NCBI GenBank assembly: GCA_040752635.1
Contig: JBFMGS010000051.1
Coordinates: forward strand, 1 to 14,394
DNA length: 14,394 bases
Direction: 5' to 3'
From: JBFMGS01 sp040752635
GTDB taxonomy: Bacteria > Bacillota > SHA-98 > UBA4971
Part shown: one piece after another, positions 1 through 6,455 of the stretch
How the letters are laid out: each line of letters starts with the position of its first letter
How positions within the stretch are numbered: position 1 is the stretch's first letter
Notes under the pieces: model-generated
Database searches by the model: none
Seen by the model: only the letters and a program-made list of their open reading frames with translations
What the model was told of the DNA's origin: nothing
Made by a program: the position numbers and the translations under genes

Positions 1-21
1 AGTTGATCTGGTTGTCGCACA

Positions 22-1560
22 TCATCGGCGCCGTACGATGAGCGAAGCCGCCTTGTCAAATCCCGACTTGAGCTTTGGGTACAGTGATCGGTACAGGTCG
101 TAATACCCCTCGTACCTTTCAGCATCAAGAGGATCAGGCTGTGTTGTGCTGGCAGGCTTTATGGTCTTCTCACAGGCATCCACCACACTTTCATAGACCC
201 CTGTGCCGACCCCAGCCAAAAGCGCAGCGCCATAAGCCGGCCCCTCGGTAACGTTGACGGTAACAAGCGGGATCCCGAAGACGTCAGCAATGATCCGTCG
301 CCATAACCGACTTCTGGCACCGCCCCCGGAAATCCTCACCTGTGTTGCGGAGACTCCCAGATCTCTCACCAGCTCAAGGCAGTCCCTCAAGCTGAACGCC
401 ACTCCCTCCATGACTGCACGAGCCAGGTGAGCCTTGGTGTGTCGAAGGGATAGCCCAAAGAAGACTCCACGTGCGTTGGGATCGGGATAGGGCGTCCTTT
501 CCCCGGCGACATAGGGAAGGAATACAAGTCCTTCACAGCCTGGCTCCGCTTGTTCGGCTTCGGCCGTGATCAGGTCATACGGGTCCATACCGGCGCAGTG
601 ACCAACGGCCACCTCTGTCTGGCATAGTGCGTCCCTAAACCACCGCATCGACCCCCCCGCGCCGAGCGTGACTCCCATCACATGCCACTCCCCGGGGACC
701 GCGTGACAAAAAGTGTGAAGCCTTCCCTCCGGGTCAAGGACAGGCTGCTGTACGTGAGCGAACACAACACCGCTCGTTCCGATGGTGACAGACATGACCT
801 CGGGTTTCACTACTCCGCTTCCAACAGCCCCCGCCGCCTGGTCCCCTCCTCCACCGACTACGGGAGTCCCTTCACGAAGGCCGGTCTCCCGGGACGCTTG
901 CCGGGTGACTCTCCCTGCGACCTCGGGAGACTCATAGCATCGTGGCAGCCACTCCTCGCGGATCCCGAGGATATCTATTACTGCCTTTGACCACCCCCGG
1001 TTTTTGACATCGAACAGGAGGGTTCCGGAAGCATCAGAGACTTCCGTCGTGTACTCACCGGTAAGCCTGAACCTTATATAGTCCTTAGGAAGGAGGATCT
1101 TGCGGATTCTATCATATATCCTGGGTTCGTGGTCTCTTACCCAGATGACCTTGGGCGCTGTGAAGCCTGTGAGAGCAAGGTTGCAAGTGAGTTCCCGTAA
1201 GCGCTTTTCACCAACGGCTTCGGTGATCCACCGGCATTCTGCGGCTGTCCTCTGATCACACCACAGAATCGCAGGCCGCAGAACCTCGTTGTTCTCATCG
1301 AGCAGGACAAGCCCGTGCATCTGCCCGGAAAGCCCTACGGCGCCAATTTGAGCGGGGTCCACCCGACCGCTCTCGCAAGCCTTCCTGATGGCTGCAGCCG
1401 TCGCTTTCCACCAGTCTTCCGGGTCTTGCTCCGCCCAGTTCGGGTGCGGAGTGTGAAGCGTATAGGCACCTAGGGCCGAGCCGAGTACATCTCCATTCTC
1501 ATTTATGATAACGACCTTAGTCCCTGAAGTACCTATGTCGATACCTAGAAGCAACGGCAA
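22..1560 (-). CDS. xylB: Xylulokinase-type FGGY-family sugar kinase
   Basis: ATP-dependent cytoplasmic kinase that probably phosphorylates a ketose (D-xylulose or a relative) to feed the pentose phosphate pathway. From the TTG start at 1560 the protein has 512 residues, normal for the family. Visible motifs are the N-terminal phosphate-binding DIGTSGTK (8-15), the xylulokinase-like WAEQDPEDWW (42-51), GLSGQMHG (76-83) in the sugar site, GGGGDQAAG (236-244) with the probable catalytic Asp240, and the C-terminal nucleotide-binding SGGGARS (411-417). The open frame runs back to a TTG at 1575, but a strong GGAGGTG lies at 1567-1573, six bases before the TTG at 1560, so I choose 1560. It is the last gene visible in the locus, 60 bases after the phosphorylase. 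The family call is firm. Substrate is inferred: other FGGY kinases act on L-ribulose, rhamnulose or similar sugars, and an isomerase at the other end of the window could supply one. Confidence 0.9.
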   Translation of the reverse strand: MPLLLGIDIGTSGTKVVIINENGDVLGSALGAYTLHTPHPNWAEQDPEDWWKATAAAIRKACESGRVDPAQIGAVGLSGQMHGLVLLDENNEVLRPAILWCDQRTAAECRWITEAVGEKRLRELTCNLALTGFTAPKVIWVRDHEPRIYDRIRKILLPKDYIRFRLTGEYTTEVSDASGTLLFDVKNRGWSKAVIDILGIREEWLPRCYESPEVAGRVTRQASRETGLREGTPVVGGGGDQAAGAVGSGVVKPEVMSVTIGTSGVVFAHVQQPVLDPEGRLHTFCHAVPGEWHVMGVTLGAGGSMRWFRDALCQTEVAVGHCAGMDPYDLITAEAEQAEPGCEGLVFLPYVAGERTPYPDPNARGVFFGLSLRHTKAHLARAVMEGVAFSLRDCLELVRDLGVSATQVRISGGGARSRLWRRIIADVFGIPLVTVNVTEGPAYGAALLAGVGTGVYESVVDACEKTIKPASTTQPDPLDAERYEGYYDLYRSLYPKLKSGFDKAASLIVRRR

Positions 1561-1573
1561 AACTGACACCTCC
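1561..1573 (-). promoter_or_regulatory. Ribosome binding site that fixes the xylulokinase start
   Basis: On the minus strand GGAGGTG (1567-1573) is followed by six bases and then TTG at 1558-1560. The longer start at 1575 would overlap this site and has no comparable sequence ahead of it, so the shorter reading starting MPLLLGIDIG is preferred. Confidence 0.7.
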
Positions 1574-1620
1574 AAGGAATGTCGCGATTGTATCCCCGCA
1601 ACTGGGTCGGCCCCCGAGCG

Positions 1621-2481
1621 CTATCCTTGAAGTAACGAAGGGGTCCACCACTTCTTTCCTGACTTCTTCACCTGTGCATCCCAATGGTTCAAGCGCCTTA
1701 TTCCTTCCAAGGCAGTTCTTATCGCATCTTGTACTCCTGCCGATACGTCTAGATACCCGTGGGGAGTGCTGTTCACCACGGCGCATACGGATCCTCCCCT
1801 GACATGGAATAGATTCGATAGAGTGAGTATGATGGATGTCTCCCTTTCGACGTTCATTACACCTGCGCGGCGCCAGTAGTCTGGAATTGCCAGATGTTCA
1901 TCCTGCATGTAATCCTTAACAGGCCTGCCCTGCCCGCAGTATATGGAGTCATTTGACCTTGTGATCCCGATATGATAACTGGCCCCGACCTCTTCCGCGG
2001 CGTCGCTCAATGCCAGCACGACCTCGTGACTTGCGACCGCCGGATAGCTTGTCTTAACGTATTCCCGGGAGGTTCCGTCATCGCGGACAGCTCCGGACGA
2101 GATAACCACGTCCCCGACTCTCACAGCGGGGTGGTAGGACCCTGACGTCCCCACGCGAATGAAGGTGTCTGCGGCAGAGTACTGGATGAAATCCATGAAT
2201 GCTATCTCTGTGTCAGGGGCTCCACTGCCGGTGGAGCATACGGTAACCGGCACTCCTCTGTATTCCCCGGAATAGGTTATGAACATCCCGGTGTCTGCCA
2301 CTTTTTTGGCCGAGTCAAAGTAGCTTGCTATCTCTTCAGCAGCATCCCGTTTAAACCCGAGGGGGTCTCTGACCGCGAGGAGAACGTATCTTGCGACGCA
2401 CTCGGGGCAAATGCCTGTAAGAACGGGCTTTCCTTCCACTTCGAGTTTAGGAGGTGTTTTGGGCTGTTTATTGCGGACCAA
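1621..2481 (-). CDS. Nucleoside (uridine) phosphorylase family protein, atypical
   Basis: Member of the PNP/UDP phosphorylase family, which cleaves nucleosides with phosphate to give a base and a sugar 1-phosphate. It aligns by eye through most of its length with E. coli Udp: STGSG (83-87), RVGTSG (109-114, phosphate site), GQGRP (183-187, matching the Gln-x-Arg of the uracil pocket) and NVERE (210-214, ribose site). Three features differ. The N-terminal GDP loop is replaced by RDP (38-40) followed by an insertion. The Arg that reaches the neighbouring subunit's phosphate (Arg48 in Udp) appears to be Gly. The ribose-site Glu-Met-Glu is Glu-Arg-Glu. A CPEC motif sits at 25-28. A GTG at 2490 is an alternative start, but AGGGGTGA lies five bases before the TTG at 2481. 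The fold is clear. True substrate, and whether it uses phosphate, are uncertain. Confidence 0.85.
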   Translation of the reverse strand: MVRNKQPKTPPKLEVEGKPVLTGICPECVARYVLLAVRDPLGFKRDAAEEIASYFDSAKKVADTGMFITYSGEYRGVPVTVCSTGSGAPDTEIAFMDFIQYSAADTFIRVGTSGSYHPAVRVGDVVISSGAVRDDGTSREYVKTSYPAVASHEVVLALSDAAEEVGASYHIGITRSNDSIYCGQGRPVKDYMQDEHLAIPDYWRRAGVMNVERETSIILTLSNLFHVRGGSVCAVVNSTPHGYLDVSAGVQDAIRTALEGIRRLNHWDAQVKKSGKKWWTPSLLQG

Positions 2482-2678
2482 AATGCTCACCCCTGCAACA
2501 GTTCATCTTGTTGTTACGCATGTGCAACCAACAAACCACGTGGCGTGCCCCCTGGCTGATACACGGCGCAGTGCTGAGCCTCTGCGACGGTCCGCATGGA
2601 AAGAGCTCAATCGGCCGGGCATGAGAGCCCTCGACTTACTGGGCACGCCGTCAGCCGGTCTTACCGACTCAACCATCA
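2482..2678 (-). other. Intercistronic spacer bounded by an inverted repeat
   Basis: This gap of just under 200 bases separates the dehydrogenase stop from the phosphorylase start. I see no gene in it. It holds a 9-base perfect inverted repeat, GGCGTGCCC at 2542-2550 against GGGCACGCC at 2641-2649, and a short hairpin at 2653-2669 just after the dehydrogenase stop. Neither has a U-run, so neither looks like an intrinsic terminator. Confidence 0.45.
2653..2669 (-). other. Hairpin just after the second dehydrogenase gene
   Basis: A 7-bp stem (2653-2659 with 2663-2669) with a three-base loop lies about ten bases after the stop codon at 2679. In the minus-strand RNA it contains one G-U pair. Without a U-tract it is more likely to protect the upstream message's 3' end than to stop transcription. 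Confidence 0.3.
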
Positions 2679-3761
2679 CTACTTCGCCGCCTTTATAATG
2701 TCGGCTAGCAGTTTTATGTCTTCCTTTGCGTCTTCTGCCGTAGTCCTAGGCTCCTTGTTGCTCACTATGCACTCGTAGAAATGCTTCCACTCTCTCCTGA
2801 ATGCTTCATCGTAAGAAGCTATCACTTGCTTCTCAACTTCTGCCTGCCCGTCCAATTCCTTTATGGCGACGATGGTAGGAGCATATCTTATATACGGGTT
2901 CGGGAACCTTACCGCAATCATCTTTTCGGATCCGAAGGCTGCAAGCTCCTCATCCCACCAACTCTTCTTGACATCGAACCCCCCGACCTCCCAGACACAT
3001 CGGACATCATTCGGGTACCTCAAAACAGATATGAGATACCGGCCGCCCTGATATATGTCTGTGAAGAGGATCTCCTCCGGATCGCCAAAGGCGCCTCTCA
3101 ATATGCTACAATCATGAGATGCCAGGCCAAGCAGCATTGAGTAAGCGTTTATGCGCTCCTCCTCGTTGCTTCCAATAGCCTCGGCCATGGCCTGCCTCGT
3201 CTTGCCACGCAGAGCTGCAAACTCCTCTCGCGACACATCCTGGAAACGGTATAGAGTGTATATATCCCGAAGAGGGATTAAAGAGCCATCTCTGACCCCA
3301 CTAGCAAGGTCGTGTACGCGGACAAGCTTTACATCTTCGAGCTGGGAAAACATCGGTTGCGCATATTCATAAGCCGGGTCATAGCGTTTCATGTACCCGA
3401 CCATCACCTTGACTCCGTGTTTCTTGCTGGCTTCTAGCAGCCTGTCGCACTCTTCCAGGTTGAAGCATAGAGGCTTCTCAATGAAGAGGTGCTTACCCGC
3501 AGCTGCCCCGTCACAGGCGATGTCGATGTGGTCAAAAGTGAGGACTGCTACGACATCCACATCGTCCTGGCTTAGCAAATCTCGATAATTGGTAAAACGC
3601 TTCCGAACGCCAAAGTTGCTCCCGATCTGGTTGACAGTCTGCCGGGAGATGTCACACACCGCGGTCACTTCAAACATGTCCTTAAGATCGCTTAGGAAGT
3701 GCAAATGCATTATCTGAGCAATTTCCCCACAGCCTATCACACCAACGCGTAACCTTTCCAT
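2679..3761 (-). CDS. Gfo/Idh/MocA family NAD(P)-dependent oxidoreductase (second copy)
   Basis: Cytoplasmic sugar or inositol-type dehydrogenase of 360 residues, a normal length. The N-terminal Rossmann fold shows GVIGCGEIA (7-15), and acidic Asp37 at the end of the second strand suggests NAD over NADP. The catalytic Lys sits in FIEKP (93-97). YMKRYDP (123-129) follows, and SHD (215-217) occupies the place of the conserved active-site His. The C-terminal half keeps the family's pattern of sheet plus dimer region but differs clearly from the other copy at 12115-13290, so they are not recent duplicates. The ATG at 3761 has GGAAGGAG about 16 bases upstream, a rather long spacing, and no nearer start codon exists. 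It lies between the broken and intact phosphorylase copies, which suggests it acts on the same sugar as they do. Substrate is unknown. Confidence 0.88.
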   Translation of the reverse strand: MERLRVGVIGCGEIAQIMHLHFLSDLKDMFEVTAVCDISRQTVNQIGSNFGVRKRFTNYRDLLSQDDVDVVAVLTFDHIDIACDGAAAGKHLFIEKPLCFNLEECDRLLEASKKHGVKVMVGYMKRYDPAYEYAQPMFSQLEDVKLVRVHDLASGVRDGSLIPLRDIYTLYRFQDVSREEFAALRGKTRQAMAEAIGSNEEERINAYSMLLGLASHDCSILRGAFGDPEEILFTDIYQGGRYLISVLRYPNDVRCVWEVGGFDVKKSWWDEELAAFGSEKMIAVRFPNPYIRYAPTIVAIKELDGQAEVEKQVIASYDEAFRREWKHFYECIVSNKEPRTTAEDAKEDIKLLADIIKAAK

Positions 3762-3814
3762 AGTTGTTCGTGACTCGCTCCTTCCGCTATTCCTTCACCG
3801 TGAACCGCTTGGAA

Positions 3815-4087
3815 CTACTTACAGGAATCCCGCTTGCTCAGAATTGCAACCGCTTCCAACGCGGTCTTGATAGCCTCGTCATTTCCCGCGCCGAACTCCA
3901 GCTTGTCCTCAATGAGGTTGTTGACCGCGGAGCAAAGTGCGCCTCCTCGAAGACCAAAGAGGCTCGCCAATGTCAGGATTACTGACGCTTCACGCTCAAG
4001 ATTTAGGACCCCGGCTTTGCGCCAGTACTCAAGGGCCTCCTCGTGCTCCTTTTGAAGATAGCCCTTGAAGCTTGGGCGCCCGCTCCC
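3815..4087 (-). pseudogene. C-terminal remnant of a second nucleoside phosphorylase
   Basis: The minus strand here has an open frame of about 90 codons ending at TAG 3815-3817. It reads as the C-terminal third of a PNP/UDP phosphorylase: GRP, then EYWRKAGVLNLEREASVI, LTLASLFGLRGG and AIKTALEAV. It matches the intact gene at 1621-2481 over the same stretch at roughly 45 percent identity by eye, including the unusual Glu-Arg-Glu. Immediately upstream the frame hits TAG at 4088-4090, where the family continues with its Gln-x-Arg base-binding segment, and no usable ATG or Shine-Dalgarno sequence opens it. The N-terminal two thirds are not recognisable between here and the BtpA-family stop at 4201. 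I conclude it is a decayed gene, not a functional short protein. The level of divergence indicates an old second homologue, not a fresh tandem duplication. Confidence 0.8.
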
Positions 4088-4200
4088 CTAGGGGTATCTT
4101 CGCGGCGCTGGCAACTTTGTTTCCCATCGTCTACATCGGCACACCCAGAGTAAACCTCGCTCCAGGTTCAAATAGCCTGCGACCGGGGGCCATGCCAGTC
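4088..4200 (-). other. Unassigned segment upstream of the phosphorylase remnant
   Basis: This stretch between the BtpA-family stop and the remnant has no recognisable protein homology in any minus frame. A short open frame starts at an ATG a few bases after the BtpA-family stop, with AGGA ahead of it, and closes after about twenty codons. It may be the scar of the deletion that removed the N-terminal part of the phosphorylase. Confidence 0.3.
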
Positions 4201-5013
4201 CTACCGTAAAGACCTTACGAAGCTCATCAGATTCTTGACCCGAGACTCATCGACCGGGTTTTCAGTTACTCCTCCCTCTTTTAGAGAGGTCCCTACGATT
4301 GCACCGTTAGCGTACTTGAATAGTTCTTTTGCGTTTTCCCTGGAGAACCCGCTGCCGATTACAATCGGCGTATCCGGGACTGCATTCCTCACTCTACGGA
4401 GCTTATCAATATCGGGTTCTGCACCGGTCCTCGCGCCGCTAATGATTAGCGCATCCGCCATCCCCCTGTGCGCCGTATCTTTTGCCGACTCCTCAACGGG
4501 CCTGTTCCCTATCGGCGCCGCGTGTTTGCTGTGCACATCAGCCAAGATTAAGATGTGTTCTGCCCCCAGTGATTTACGGTAGCGTAGAAGATCATGAGCG
4601 CATCCTTGTATTATACCTTGGTCTGTCGCCATTGCCTCGACCAGCACGTTAACCCTCATGAACTGTGAGCCGGTTGCGTGAGCAACGGCCAACCCAGATA
4701 TGGCACTGTTGCGAAGAATCTGGACTCCTATGGGCAAGTTGACCTCCCGCGAAATCTCTTTTATAACCGCAGTCATGGAAGCCACTGTCTCGGGGTCGGT
4801 CGTGGCCGGCTTGAAGGGGTAGTCTCGATAGTTCTCAACCAGGATAGCGTCGACCCCTCCATCTTTCAGCCTCGTCGCATCCCGAACGGCGGCTTCGACA
4901 ATGTGCGCCAGCCCGTCTCCCTTGTAGTTCGGAGAACCCGGCAACGCCAACAAGTGAATCATCCCGATGATTGGCTTACTGACCCCGAAAACGCTTTGAA
5001 ACCGCTCCATCAC
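4201..5013 (-). CDS. BtpA/SgcQ family TIM-barrel protein
   Basis: A 270-residue cytoplasmic protein of the BtpA family (Pfam BtpA), full length. Family landmarks in order are GMIHLLALPGSP (17-28), VENYRDYPF (59-67), GVQILRN (96-102), FMRVNV (118-123), TDQGIIQG (130-137), ADVHSKHA (158-165), ISGARTG (191-197), IGSGF (219-223) and GTSLK (241-245). The late glycine-rich loops resemble a phosphate-binding site of TIM-barrel enzymes. The family is named for a cyanobacterial protein affecting photosystem I and includes E. coli SgcQ from a sugar operon. No reaction is established that I know of. Its first 38 bases overlap the end of the PfkB kinase gene, so the two are probably translationally coupled and act on the same sugar phosphate. 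Start is GTG at 5013 or the adjacent ATG at 5010; AAGGAG and GGAG lie just upstream. Confidence 0.88.
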   Translation of the reverse strand: MMERFQSVFGVSKPIIGMIHLLALPGSPNYKGDGLAHIVEAAVRDATRLKDGGVDAILVENYRDYPFKPATTDPETVASMTAVIKEISREVNLPIGVQILRNSAISGLAVAHATGSQFMRVNVLVEAMATDQGIIQGCAHDLLRYRKSLGAEHILILADVHSKHAAPIGNRPVEESAKDTAHRGMADALIISGARTGAEPDIDKLRRVRNAVPDTPIVIGSGFSRENAKELFKYANGAIVGTSLKEGGVTENPVDESRVKNLMSFVRSLR

Positions 5014-5947
5014 CCGACTCCATCTCCTTCAAGAAAAGTCCTACCTCATTCAAACGGGGCAAAGAGGCCCTCGCGCCGGTTTGTGCAGTACTCAAAGCCC
5101 CAACCGCATTCGCAAACCTGCCCATTTCCTCTAGCCCCCACCCCCGCAAGAAAGCATAAAGAAAGCCCGCATCAAACGCGTCTCCGGCGCCAGTGCTATC
5201 AACAACCCTTACGCTGAAACCTGCGATTCGCAAACACCTAGAAGGCTCCGCAATCACGCAACCAGCACCGCCCAATTTGATACATGTCAGTTTTGGTCCT
5301 AACCCCAGGGCGGCCCTTGCTGCCTCCTCTGGCTCACTTTTTCCAGTTAGCTCGAACGCCTCCTGCCTATTCGGTAGGAATATGGTGGTGCATTGTAAGA
5401 CTTCATCTAGAATCACCGGGGCAACCCTGCTCACCTGCGGGCCCGGGTCGAATGACACCCTTACTCCTTTTTCCCTGCATGCCCTCACCAGGGCGAGAGA
5501 TGCGCCACGTTGGGGATCTCTGATAAAACAGTACCCGGATACGTGAAGTACCTTGCCACGCAGGACTCTTTCAAGATCAGTATCTTCAAGCCTGAATTCT
5601 GTACCAGCCCCCCTGAAGGATAGCATGGTGCGTTCGCCTGTTTCGTCGGCCAGAGAAATGACAAGGCCTGTAGGGACGTCACAGGCTACCCGAACGCCGG
5701 AAACGTCAACTCCCTCTTTTGCGAACTCGTTTAGAAGAAAGACACCCTCTTGATCGCCGCCGACTGCCCCTAGAAACGCGGTCTTAACTCCGAGTCGCGA
5801 CAAACCCACCGCAACGTTCGCCGCCGAACCTCCAGGCAGTTTGCTGTAATGCCCAATCTCAACATCTCCACCGCGACGGGGCAACTCAGGAAGCGAGACA
5901 ACCATGTCTACCATGGCGTCTCCTAAGGTAAACACGATTGGTTCCAC
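4976..5947 (-). CDS. PfkB (ribokinase) family carbohydrate or nucleoside kinase
   Basis: ATP-dependent kinase for a sugar, sugar phosphate or nucleoside. Using the GTG start at 5947 the protein has 323 residues. Visible are the first PfkB signature region around GGSAANVAVG (39-48), FDPGP near 166, LPNRQEA near 191-197, KLGGAGC near 224-230, and the second signature DSTGAGDAF (250-258), with Asp256 as catalytic base. The frame extends to a GTG at 5989, but GGGGGT lies seven bases before 5947 and the shorter N-terminus fits the family, which starts a few residues before the first strand. The 3' end overlaps the BtpA-family gene. The family includes ribokinase, fructokinase, 2-keto-3-deoxygluconate kinase, nucleoside kinases and archaeal ribose-1-phosphate kinase. 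With phosphorylase-family genes nearby, a sugar-1-phosphate or nucleoside substrate is possible but not shown. Confidence 0.9.
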   Translation of the reverse strand: MEPIVFTLGDAMVDMVVSLPELPRRGGDVEIGHYSKLPGGSAANVAVGLSRLGVKTAFLGAVGGDQEGVFLLNEFAKEGVDVSGVRVACDVPTGLVISLADETGERTMLSFRGAGTEFRLEDTDLERVLRGKVLHVSGYCFIRDPQRGASLALVRACREKGVRVSFDPGPQVSRVAPVILDEVLQCTTIFLPNRQEAFELTGKSEPEEAARAALGLGPKLTCIKLGGAGCVIAEPSRCLRIAGFSVRVVDSTGAGDAFDAGFLYAFLRGWGLEEMGRFANAVGALSTAQTGARASLPRLNEVGLFLKEMESGDGAVSKRFRGQ

Positions 5948-6159
5948 CCGATTACCCCCATTGACAAGTGCAGGACAACTGGTACGCACGGTCCCTGATC
6001 CGCGAACGCCGGCAACTTGTGGTACACTATTTCACCGCCCCAGGGGCGACGGCCTTAGCCGGTATACTACGTAACTGACAGCAACCTTCGTGCATAGGGT
6101 ACTGGTTGCAGCGAGGCCGTACACCCTTGTCTGCCACCGACATTCCTCTACGAGCCCGC

Positions 6160-6180
6160 CCCGGCGCCAACCAGGCCGGG
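6160..6180 (-). other. GC-rich hairpin in the long gap
   Basis: CCCGGC at 6160-6165 pairs with GCCGGG at 6175-6180 across a nine-base loop, giving a 6-bp all-GC stem. No U-tract follows in either direction. Confidence 0.3.
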
Positions 6181-6242
6181 TACCCTGAGCGAGCTCCACC
6201 GTTGGATGCCTTCACACCAACTACCACCGTAGACGGCCGCCT

Positions 6243-6254
6243 GCGTCCGGACGC
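6243..6254. repeat. Perfect 12-base palindrome GCGTCCGGACGC
   Basis: The 12 bases are exactly self-complementary. The site lies about 200 bases after the binding-protein stop and about 300 bases before the PfkB start. It could be an operator for a dimeric regulator or a short RNA hairpin. I see no second copy in the window. Confidence 0.35.
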
Positions 6255-6281
6255 CTGGCTTCCCTGAGAGCCGTTTGGAGA

Positions 6282-6297
6282 AAACCCGGGCGGGTTT
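6282..6297 (-). terminator. Possible weak intrinsic terminator after the binding-protein gene
   Basis: AAACCCG (6282-6288) and CGGGTTT (6291-6297) form a 7-bp inverted repeat around two bases. In the minus-strand RNA the stem ends in a run of four U before C. The loop is small, the U-tract short, and it sits about 160 bases beyond the stop codon, so the call is tentative. Confidence 0.3.
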
Positions 6298-6455
6298 CCA
6301 TCTTGCAATTCTGTGCCGTAATAACCTACACTAACCTAGGAGCAGATGAAGTTTTTCCTCTATCGGATTGCACTTGCTGCAGCACTGGTTCACCCGCATC
6401 GAGGACCGGGTTGGCCATGCGCAACAGGGAACCCACCCGGGAAACTCAAGCAGTC

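Larger units (their letters stand above)
5948..6455 (-). other. Long hairpin-rich gap between binding-protein and kinase genes
   Basis: About 500 bases with no convincing gene. Frames that stay open here give low-complexity, Arg/Gly/Pro-rich translations with no recognisable domain. On the minus strand it contains, in order of transcription, a terminator-like hairpin (6282-6297), a perfect 12-base palindrome (6243-6254), a GC-rich hairpin (6160-6180), and the inverted repeat CGCCCC-TGGGGCG near 6050. This is the largest gap in the window. It could hold a terminator plus promoter for the kinase module, or a structured RNA. I cannot match it to a known RNA family. Confidence 0.4.

Noticed and set aside
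682..990. Plus-strand open frame opposite the xylulokinase gene
   Set aside because: It lies wholly within a strongly conserved kinase gene and its translation resembles no family. The same reasoning removes the other plus-strand frames opposite conserved genes.
2520..2545. LacI-type operator suggested by GTTG and CAAC half-sites near 2510-2530
   Set aside because: Only four bases at each end match as an inverted repeat, and the centre is not symmetric.
6027..6308. 93-codon open frame on the minus strand in the long gap
   Set aside because: Composition is Arg/Gly/Ser/Pro-rich with no domain I recognise, and there is no good ribosome binding site. I considered an intron-RNA or retroelement remnant but saw no domain V-like motif or reverse transcriptase sequence.
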